Positions 10,101 to 22,100 of a DNA stretch of 64,000 nt are shown here, in pieces (within the stretch, counting starts at the first letter, position 1; every line of letters starts with the position of its first letter). A program made the position numbers and the translations under genes. Origin of the DNA: Flavobacterium sp. FEMGT703F (lineage in GTDB: Bacteria; Bacteroidota; Bacteroidia; Flavobacteriales; Flavobacteriaceae); contig PGCN01000003.1 in NCBI GenBank assembly GCA_002786385.1, positions 1 to 64,000 on the forward strand. Reading direction: 5' to 3'. The notes under the pieces were generated by a model. It ran no database searches, was not told where the DNA came from, and was given only the letters and a program-made list of their open reading frames with translations.

Positions 10101-13100
10101 GCAAATACTACTTATACCGTAACCGGTACTAGTACTGCCGGGTGTACGGCTACCAACACGGTTGCTGTTACGGTTAGCCCGGTTGCCAGTGATATTACCA
10201 TCACTAAAAATCCAGCTATCGCTTGTTTGGGTGGTACTACTACCTTGACTGCCACCGGGGGAACTGTTCCAGTTAATATTCCAAGTTATGCATTTAGTGC
10301 ATCAGCCGGAACCTACGCTTCAATAACAGGGACAAGTGTTACAGGTATTGTTGGTGATGATATTAGAGTTGGAAATTTACCTATTGGATTTACTTTCCCA
10401 TACAGAGGCCAAACCCACACTGTGTTTTCTGTTTCTTCTAACGGATTTATTATTGTTGGAGACACTACTTCGGCTACATCAGGACAAGCATCAAATGCTT
10501 TGTCAAGTACAGCTAATGTAATTGCGCCTTTATGGGATGATAATAATACTACCGGAGGAACTGTGGTTTATACTACTTCAGGTACAACCCCAAACAGAAT
10601 ATTAACGGTACAATGGACCGGTATGCACGTTGCCGGTGCAGGAAGTTCTACCAATCCTACTATAGATATGCAAGTATTGTTGTATGAAAACGGTAATATT
10701 CGATTTGTTTATGGTTCGCAAAGCGCCGCTTTGTCATCGCCAACTTGTTCTATTGGTATTTCTGGTACCGCCAGTACCAATTTTATCAGTGTTACCCCAT
10801 TGTCACCTATTACAACATCAACTGTATCTACAAGTACGGAGAATACAAGTGTTAACACTAATAACTTACTATCTGGTACAACATTCACTTTCACCAGACC
10901 TGAACAGCCACCGTTTTCATGGTCGCCTTCAACAGATTTGTTTACCGATGCGGCTGCTACTGTACCTTATGCGGGTGAAAATGTTACTGTGGTTTATTCT
11001 AAATCGACTGTTGAGCGTACTTATACTGCGACTTCTACTTTAGGTAGCTGTCCTATAAGTTCAACCGTTACTGTTACTCCAAATGCATTACCAACTATCG
11101 CTACCAGTGGAGATGTTTCTATTTGTAACGGTGGGGCAGGAGCCACACTAACGGCTACAGGAGGCGTTTCTTATGCTTGGTCGCCGGCTACAGGCTTGTC
11201 TGCTGCCAATGTGGCTAATCCTACAGCTACTCCTAGTGCTACTACTACTTATACCGTAACCGGAACAGATGCTAACGGATGTCAAAATACGGCTACCGCT
11301 GTTGTAACTGTGAATGCACCGGTTGCTATCACTGTTCAACCGGCCAATCAAACGGCTTTAGAGGACGGTAATGCTTCCTTTAGTGTTACAGCTACCGGTA
11401 CCGGTTTGACTTATCAGTGGCAATCTTTTGATGGTACTAATTGGAATGATATATCAGGTGAAACTGCTGCTACTTATGCTATTGCTACTGCACCGTCTAC
11501 CTTAAATGGTACACAATATAGAGTAATAGTATCAGGAACCGCACCTTGTGCTCCTGTTACTTCTAGTGCTGCTACTTTAACTGTGAGTACAGTTTCTTTC
11601 ACGCAGCAACCTGCTAACCAAACTATTTGTAGTGATGCTACAGCCACTTTTGCGGTTACCGCAACAGGAGCTGTGACTTCTTATTTATGGGAGTACTCTA
11701 CTAACGGTACGGATTGGTTTACTGCGCCCGGTGATGCTACAGGTAGTAGCTTGGTATTGTCGGGGATTAATTCTTCGTTATCAGGATACTTGTTCCGTTG
11801 TAGTTTGAATGGCGGAGCTCTTATTTCAAATACTGCTACATTAACGGTTTATGATTCTATCGTTATAGGTACTCAACCTTCAAGTCAAGTAGTTTGTTCT
11901 AATGCTGCTTCGGTAGTATTTACCAGTGCCGCTACGGGATCGGGTGTTGCTTATCAATGGCAAGTAAGTACTAATTCAGGGGCTTCATGGAATAATATTT
12001 CAGGGGCGACACTAGCTACTTACACTATCAATACTCCGGGTGTTGCTTTAAACGGCAACCAATACCGCGTGGTTGTGAGTGGTACTGCTCCTTGTAGTCC
12101 GGTTACTTCCAGCGCAGCTGCTTTAACTGTTACTGATGTGGCTGTTGCCGCCAGTTCCACTTCGGTTTGTATTGGTCAATCAGTTACTTTATCTGCTACT
12201 TATACAGGTGTTCCAAACACCACTAGTTCTTCTTGGGTGAGTGCTACTACAGGTAGTGGTGCTACTGCCGCTATTTCAGGAGACTCTGCTGTAGTAACGC
12301 CTACGGCTGCGGGAACTTATGTTTATACATTCACTACTAACGGGGATTGTTCTTTCACCAGAACAGTTACAGTTACTGTAAATCCGCTACCTATAATTTC
12401 TGCCGTTACGGCTACACCAGCTGTAGTTTGTAGTGATGCAACCATAAGTTTGAGCGCTGAAAGTCAATCTTTTGCAAGCGGTACAAGAAAGATAGGTTCC
12501 GGAACTACTTCTGAGTTTAGTTATAGTATTTTCAGACATGGTGCCGGTAATGGTAATTTCAGACACCAGTTGTTGTATACAGCAGCTGAGCTTTCGGCTG
12601 CCGGATTAGCTGCCGGTCCGATGACTTCGATTGCATTCAATGTAACAAGTTTAGGGTCGACGGCATATACTAATTATACTATAAGTTTGGCTAGTTTGAG
12701 TGCTAGTTCTTTAACTACTACTTTTAATACTACATCGACCACTCAAGTTTACACTGCTAGTTCATTTACACTTACCAGTGGACTTAATACCTTTGCTTTT
12801 GGTACAGGTTCAGGTTCATCAGGATTTGTTTGGGATGGTGTTTCTGATATTTTAGTTAACATTTGTTACACTGTTTCAGGATCGAGTTCAACTTCTAATG
12901 TTGAGTCAAGTACTACAACTGTTGCCAGAAATAATCAGTTGTTAGCTTCTACAGGAGCCGCTTGTACTGCTGTAACAGCTACAAGTACTTCTACTGTCAG
13001 ACCAAACGCAACTTTTGCGGGTCAAGTGTCAACAAATTTAGCTTCTACTTACACTTGGTCATGGAATACTACTCCAGCCGTTACTACTGCTACGGGGACC

Positions 13101-16100
13101 ACCTCGGTGACCAATACCAGTGGCACTGCTACTTCAAGAACGTTTACCGCTACTGCTACTTCTGCAGCGGGCTGTGTGAACAGTTTGACAACAAGTGCTG
13201 TTAGTATTAATACCACTATACCGGCTCCAACCGGTACAGACAGTACTCAATGTGGTACGGGTACGCCAACTTGTTCTGTTGTAGGAACCGGTACGCCTGG
13301 TAATACTTTCCGTTGGTATACAGTTGCCACCGGTGGTACAGCTATATCCGGACAAACCGGTAATACTTTAGTGTCGCCTTATACGGTAGCCGCTACGACT
13401 ACTTTGTATGTGTCTGAGGTTAGTGCAGATGGTTTGTGTGAAAGTCCAAGAACTGCTGTTATTGTAACAGTAACATCGCCTTTTGCTTTTGCTCTTTCTG
13501 CCTCTACAGCAACTAATTGTAGTGGTTCTGCGAGTTTGACTCCGGTAACCATTGCTACTAATGGTGGTTATGATACTTATTCTTGGTCTAATTCTGCCAC
13601 CGTTTCAGGCAATGAAACTACCGGATGGACTTTTAGCCCAACGACTACTACCACTTATACATTGACTGCTACCGGAGGTGGTTGTTCTACTACCGCTACT
13701 GTAGTTGTAACGCCAACTTCCTTACCGGTAGTTAATGCTACTGTTGCTCCTTCTTCAATTTGTGTTGGTGCTTCATCTACTTTAACTGCTACAACTAATG
13801 TTATTGGAGCCGGAAATGTAGCTTTAGGAGCCGGTGCTAGTACTAGTGCTACTGCCGGAGGTTCTATGTTCCCTGGTACTTATGGTGGTGCTAAAACGCA
13901 ATACATAATAAGAGCTTCAGAATTAACCGCTGCCGGTTTACTTGCAGGAAATATCACATCTCTTGCGTTTGAAGCGACTACAGCATTTAATGGCTATGAA
14001 GGGTTTGCTCTAAACATTGGACATACTACTGCAACAGCAGCTGCCATGCCAATGATAACGACTGGATTAACACAAGTGTTTTCAGGTTCCGGTACTAACG
14101 GAGCTTATGCTACAACAATCGGTGTTAATACATTGACTTTTTCTACTCCTTTTAACTGGGACGGAACTTCTAATATCGTTTTATCTTTCTGTTGGGCTAA
14201 AAACCCTACAGCTACATCAACAACTTCAACTACTGTTAGAACAGATAATCCAGGGTTTACATGTACTGTTTATGGACTTAAAGATAGTACTATAGCTTCT
14301 ACAATGTGTCCATTTTCAGCAGCAGTTGATTTTGGCACCTCCGGTACAGGAACCAGTCGTCCAAAATTTACCTTTGCAGGACAGACCACTGTTCAAGGAG
14401 CAGGTACTTTGGCCTATACTTGGAATGATCCATCCAATACTACTGGAAATGTTTTAACCGTTTCTCCAAGTACTACTACTGATTATACCGTTTCAGCTTA
14501 TGACAGTGTTACCGGTTGTACCGGTACAGCTACCCGTACGGTAACTGTTTTCGCTCCGCCTACAGCGCCTTCAGTAACTAATGCTACCCAGTGTGGTGCC
14601 AGAGTTCCTTTAGTATCTGTTGCGGATACTAATGGTTATACTACACCAACCTTTAAGTGGTACGCTGATGAAACGACTACTACGGCTTTACAAAACAGTA
14701 CATCTACAACTTACACTACGAGCGTAAGTGCTACGACTACTTTTTATGTATCTGTAGTTAGTCCGGGAGGTTGTGAGAGTCCGAGAGCTGCCGTAACGAC
14801 TACCGTTTTAACTCCAGCTACTTTGAGTGTTTCTCCTGCAGTGACCGTTTGTACCGGTGGCAGTGCGACTTTAACTGCATCAGGTGCCGTTTCATACACA
14901 TGGACCCCGGGTGCTACTCTAGATAATACAAGTGGTGCTAGTGTTGTTGCTACCCCAACAGCTACAACAACTTACTCAGTTACAGGTGTTGATGCCAATG
15001 GTTGTACAACTGCTGCTGCTACTGTTGTAGTGACCGTAGCACCTTATCCTACCGCTGTTACTATTACCCAAGGTGCTGCTTCAGTATGTACCAACGGTGT
15101 TATGTCATTAACAGCCACAGGTGGTACAATAGGTGGCTCAGGAGCGGCTACTATTGGAACAGACAATGCCGCAACTAAAATTAATACTACAGCTGTTCCT
15201 TACAGAACGGGTGCCGGTGTCAATGGTCAACCTAAAAATCAATATTTAATTTTAGCCAGTGAGTTGACTAGTGCAGGAATAACTGCAGGAAATATTACTT
15301 CCTTAACATTTGTAACAACAGCTGCATCAGGAGTAATGTCTAACATGTCATTCAGAATGGCTAATACCAGTACTTCTGTACTGACATCGACGCTACTTAC
15401 ACCAACGTTTACGAGTGTACTAACCTTAGCCTCGTATACCCCGGTTGTAGGAGACAATACCCATACGTTTACAACTCCATTTGCTTGGGATGGTACTTCT
15501 AACATATTAGTGGAGACTTGTGGAACAGTATCAAGTGGTTCCGGTTGTACAATGGCAACTACCACAACAGCTGCTGTAACAACAGTTGGAGGAGGAGCTT
15601 CGTCTACCGGTTGTAATGATACTACCGGTACTACTATTACTAATGCCAGACCAGTAATTAAATTGAGCTACACAACTTTAGTGTCTACACCAGTTACTTG
15701 GTCTCCATCAACAGATTTATACACTACTGCAGCTGCTACAACAGCTTACACCGGTGGTGCTAGTTCTGTTGTTTACACTAAACCAAGTGATGCTATTACT
15801 TACACTGCTACTGCATCCAATGGCGCTTGTACCACTAGTGCAACAACAACAGTTACACCATTACCGCTTCCGGTATTTACGTTAACTGATGATGTTACTA
15901 TTTGTAAAGGTCAGTCGGTTACATTAGAAGCTACGGGTTCAGGTCAAACTTATGTTTGGTCGACTACTGCTACTACTGCTTCGATTTCTGTAAGTCCATT
16001 AGCTACTACCACTTATACAGTTACTGCTACGGATACTACCACGGGATGTCAATCGACACAAGAAGTTGTAGTTACGGTAACTGATCCGGGTGCTATTAAC

Positions 16101-19100
16101 CCAATTGGAACGACTGTTTCTCATATTGCTATCCCAGGAAGTAGTAAAGTTTTCACGGTGGCTACACAAGCCGGACCGATATATACTTACCAATGGCAGT
16201 TGAATGATGGTTCAGGATGGGTTGATTTGTCTGAAGATGCTACTTATTCTAATGTTACTACTGCTAACTTGACTGTATCTAACATTGATGAAACCATGAC
16301 CGGTTATCAATACCAATGTATCGTTACAGGTGATGCGCCTTGTGCTCCGTTAACGCCAATAGTTGCTACCTTAACGGTTGATAATACCGGTATTGGGCAA
16401 CAACCTCAGAGTGTAACGGTTTGTGCTCCTAACAGTACTTCATTTAGTATTGCTACTACAGGAGACGAGCCTTATGGAATAGAGTGGCAAGTGAGTTCAG
16501 ACAATGGTGTGAACTATGAAAGTTTAGTTGATGGCTTTGATGCTGTTACCGGTTTAACATTTACCGGTGTTGATCAATTAACATTAGAAGTTTCCGGAAT
16601 AGCTGTAGCTAATAATGGTTTGAAATTCAGATGTTTGATTAACTTCTATTTGCCTAGTGATGGTGCCACACTTACTGTGAAAGCTCCGGTAGTTGCTTCA
16701 AATCCGGCCAACCAAACCGTTTGTGCAACAGGAGGTACAGCTACCTTCTCGACTACAGCTACCGGTTCAGATTTGACCTATGCTTGGGAAGTGAGTACTA
16801 ATAATGGTGCTTCATGGAGTGCTTACACAGGAACAGGAGCAACAACGGCTTCGATTTCTATAGTGAATCCAGCTTTAAGTGCTGATGGTACTCAATATAG
16901 AGTAGTGGTTTCAGGTAATGCTGTTTGTACATCGGTAACAACTGATGCAGCTACATTATTTATTAATAACCCTACTATTACCGGTCAGCCTGCAAACGCC
17001 TCCGTATTGAGAGGTAATGCAGCTACTTTTACAGTAGTGCCAAGTGCAGCTACGTCTTATCAATGGCAACGTTCAACTACCTTGAACGGTACTTATACCA
17101 ATGTGACTGATGCTACACCAGCAGGTATTACTTATACCGGTGCTGATAGTGCTACTTTGACTGTTACCACTTCAGCTGCTACTGCTTTGGGAAGTGCTAA
17201 CTTTTACCGTTGTGTGGTAACTAATAATGGCTGTTCGGTGACTTCAACCGGAGGTCAATTAACTGTAATTTTCTATTGTACTCCAGCACCATCTTCTGTT
17301 GACGGAACCGGTATTACCAATGTTACTATGGGTGATATCAACAATACTACCGGTGCTGAGGTTGGAAATTACGGTGATTTCACTGCTCAAAGTACTAGTG
17401 CAGAAAGATTGTCTACTGTAAATTTTGCTATTACTTATGCAACCGGATTTACTTATGGTACTAAAATTTGGATCGACTTTAATGATGATGCTGATTTTAA
17501 TGATGCCGGTGAGCAAGTTTATTTTGGATTATCGACTAATGTTAACCCTACCACTCTAACAGGTAGTTTCTCTATTCCATTAAGTGCTCCACTAGGGGCT
17601 CACAGAATGAGAATAGGTGGTTCTGATACTGATGCAGGTGTTGACCCTTGTTACACTTCAACTTATGCAACATTTGAGGATTATACTATCAATATTAATC
17701 CAGCACCATCTTGTTCCGGAACACCTGTAGCCGGTACTGCTTCGGCCCCTACTTCTTCTCTATGTTTAGGAGGTGTTGGAACTACTATAACTTTAAGTGG
17801 TTATACAAGTGGTGTTGTTGGTATTACATTCCAATGGTATTCTTCTACTAATGGTGTTGATTTTGCCCCAATATCAGGACAAACATCAGACACTTTATCG
17901 ATAGCCAGTTTGACTGCTGACACTCAGTATTATTGTGCTGTGACTTGTACCGATAGCGGATTGACCGCTAACTCTAATACAGTTAGTTTAACCGTTTCCA
18001 ATCCACTTGTGACCGGCACAACTCCGGCAGGAAGATGTGGAACCGGTACTGTAACTTTAGGAGCTACCGCCAATGAAGGTTCAACTATCAACTGGTATGC
18101 TGCTGCAACCGGAGGTGCTGTTTTAGGAACAGGAACTAGTTTTACTACACCAAGTATTTCTGCTACGACTACTTACTATGCTGAAGCTAGTACTGCTTCA
18201 GGTTTGAGAAATCAAACCGGATTGGGTAATACCTCTGTGCCAACTTCAACCGGTGCTTCTTCAGAGAGAGGAATTGTATTTACAGCGACAAACAATGGAA
18301 CCATTGTATCAGCTCAATACTATTCGCCTACTTTGAATGTTACCAACAATGTTGTAGTTAGATTGGTAGATAATACTACAGGAACACAAGTTGGTTCTTC
18401 TGTAAACTTATCTATACCACAAGGCGGAACAGCCGGGTTCTATACTATGAACCTTAACTTACCGGTTACTGCGGGTACGACTTATCGTTTGTTAGCTTCT
18501 TTCTCGCAAAGTGTTAACAGAATTAGTACCGGAGCAAATTATGCTACTGCTGCCTTTAACAATTTGGGCACTTTAGGTACTATAACCAGTGGTTATGATT
18601 CCGCTATTTCAACAAGTTCTTATAATTATTTCCACAATATAGCTGCTCTTTCAGCCGGTTGTACTTCCTCAAGAACTGCTGTAGTTGCTACTGTAGATGC
18701 TTTACCGGCAGCTACAATTTCTTATGCAGGTTCTCCTTACTGTAGTACAGCTACAACTGCTACGGTAACCTTTACCGGTACTACCGGAGGAACTTATTCT
18801 TCTACAGCCGGTTTGTCAATTGACCCTTCAACAGGAGCTATTGATGTAGCGGCCAGTACACCAGGTACTTATACTGTGACTTACACTATGTTGCCAACTA
18901 CTTATTGTACGGCCCAAACGGCTACTACAACTGTAGTTATTAATCAAGCACTTACTTCAACATTTGCTTATGATTTTGCTACATATTGTACTAATCAAAG
19001 TACTGCAACTCCTACTATAACAGGATCAGCAGGTACCTTCACAGCCAGTCCGGCAGGATTAAGTATCAACGCTACTACCGGAGCTATTACTTTAGCTTCT

Positions 19101-22100
19101 TCTGCTGCGGGTACTTATACGGTTACAAATACTGTGACTGTTGCCGGGTGTCCTAATAGTGTTTCTACTTTTGAAGTTACTATTAACAATGCTGTAGCAA
19201 TTACTTCTCAACCAGCTAGTGTTTCTCAGTTACCTGGTAATAATACTTCATTTACAGTTGCTGCTACCGGTACCGGTTTAACTTACCAATGGGAAGTTAA
19301 CACTGGTTCAGGTTGGTCTGCACTATCAGGAGAAACTGCAGCTACTTTGAGTTTGACTGCGGTAACTGCTGAGATGAACGGTTACCAATACCGAGTTGTT
19401 GTTTCAGGTGCTGCTGCTTGTACCTCTGTTACAAGTTCAGCTGCTACTTTAACCGTTAGTACTGCTGCTATTGCTACTAATCCGGTAAACTTTACCGCTT
19501 GTAGTGCCGGTGCTAATACCGCTACTTTTGCTGTAACTACAACAGGAACAGTGGATACCTATCAGTGGCAAGTGAGCACCAACAATGGTGTTGACTGGAC
19601 CAATATTACCAATGGTGGTATTTATGCTGATGCTGATACCGCTACGTTGTCTTTATCAGGATTAAATTTATCGGATAACAGCAAACAATTCCGTTGTGTA
19701 CTTAATGGTGTAGTGAATTCAAATGCAGCTACTTTATTTGTTAAAGAAGCTGTTGCCATCGCTACACAGCCATCAAGCGCTGCAGGATGTTCAGCTGGGT
19801 TAGCAACATTCACAGTGGCTGCTACCGGTGACGGTTTGGCTTACCAATGGCAAGTGAGCACTAATAGTGGTGCTTCATGGAGTAATGTTGCTTCAGCTAC
19901 TTCGGCTACTTTGACTTTAAACAGTTTGACTGCCGATATGAACGGTAATCAATACCAAGTGATAGTTTCTGGTGCTGCTCCTTGTAGTGCTGTAACTTCT
20001 ACTGCGGTTACCTTAACTGTAAATACTGCTGTTGCAATTGGTGCTCAACCGGCTAATACAACAGTATGTAATGCGGCTAATGCTACCTTTACTGTAACTG
20101 CTACCGGAACTTCTTTGGGTTACCAATGGGAAGTAAACACTGGTTCAGGTTGGAGTGCTTTAACTGGTGAAACCAATGCATCGTTAACTGTTGCTGCTGT
20201 TACTACAGCCATGAGCGATTACCAATATCGCGTTGTGGTTTCGGGTGCTGCACCTTGTGGATCAGTTACTTCTAATGCTGCTACCTTAACAGTTAGCCAG
20301 CCAGTTGCTCCAATTGTTTCCTCATCTAATTTAGATGTATGTGCAGGTGTTCCTCAGTTATTGACAGTAACTAATACTAGTTCAACTATCATAACTTCAG
20401 GTACAGGTACTTTATCAACTACAGGAAGCTCCACAGGGGCGGCTCTTAGTCCAAATCCAATGCAATCATATTATGGCGGTACAAGACAACAAACGTTGTA
20501 TACTGCCGCGGAGTTGACTGCTTTAGGTATTACGAATGGTTCAGTACTTAGCTCAGTAGCGATTAACTTAAGTGCTGTAGAAACGAGAGCTCTTCAAAAC
20601 TTTACAGTTAAAATGAAGAATACTACGACCACTAATTTTGCTACTTCTACATTCGAAACCGGAACAACTACTGTAAGAAATGCAGCTAGTTATCAACCAG
20701 TGGTAGGATGGAATACTCTGGCTTTTGATAGTAACTTTACTTACACCGGAGGAAGTTTGATAGTAGAATTTACATTCTCTAATAATGACGGTGGTGGTTC
20801 AGGTACTAATGTGGCGACTTATAACACTACTACTAATACGGCAACATTATACTATAGAGCGGATTCTCAATCTGCTGCTACAGTTGCTGCTGCTACAACA
20901 GCTACTTATGCGCAAACTCGAAGAAACAATATGCAATTTGGTGTGTTGAATAATTTAACAACTTGGTCACCAACTACAGGATTGTTTACTGATGCTGCGG
21001 GTACAGTTGCGTATACCGGAGGAGTAGCTACATCTGTTTATGTTAAAACAAACACTTCAGCTTCTTACACAGTTACGAATACTAACAGTTTAGGATGTAC
21101 AAATTCTTCTGTTGTTGCCGTGAATGTTTTAACACCGTCTACCTTGAGTTCTATCACCCAGCCAAGTGTTACTTGTTCAGGTTCACAAACCACGTTTGCT
21201 TTAACCGGTTTGTTGCCTAACAGTACTTCTACTATTGGTTACACTATTAACGGTACTGCTCAAACAGCTATCACCGGAGTAGTGGCAGACGCTTCAGGTA
21301 ATGCTACCTTTACAGTGGCTTTACCGGCGGTTAACAATGGTAGAACATTAGCGATCACTTCGTTAACCAGAACCGATTTGACGCCAAATTGTACTACAGC
21401 TATTACAGCTAACAATACGGTAGTTATTTCTGTTCAGCCTTTGGTAACTTACTATGCTGATGCTGACGGTGATGGATTTGGTAACAATGCTGTTACTCAA
21501 ATTACTTGTACCGGAGCTCCTGTGGGTTATGTTACTAACAATACCGATTGTGATGATACCGATAACACTAAGAACGCTACTTATCCGTTCTATGTTGACG
21601 CTGATGGTGATGGATTTGGTACCGGAACAGCCGTTCAATTGTGTGCTGTAAATGCTACTACGCCTCCTGCAGGTTATTCGGTTAACAACACGGATTGTGA
21701 TGATGCCGATAACACTAAGAACGCCACTTATCCGTTCTATGCGGATACAGACGGTGATGGATTTGGAGCAGGAACTGCCGTTCAATTGTGTGCTGTAAAT
21801 GCTACTACACCACCGGTAGGATATTCAGTCAATGATACTGACTGTGCGCCAAATGACGGAACACGTTCTCAGTCTTACAGTTTCTATGTGGATGCTGATG
21901 GTGATGGTTACGGAGCCGGAAGTTTGGTTAGTGTTTGTGCAGTTAATGCAACTACACCACCTTCAGGTTATTCTTTGAATAATACAGATTGTAATGATGC
22001 TAATGTAGCATTGTTTACTACTTATTCATTCTATGCTGATACTGACGGTGATGGTTACGGAGCCGGAAGTTTGGTTAGTGTGTGTGCTGTAGATGCTACT

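Noticed and set aside
21363..21785. 140-codon minus-strand frame in the MopE-like repeats
   Set aside because: It is the antisense of tandem repeats and is itself repetitive for that reason only.
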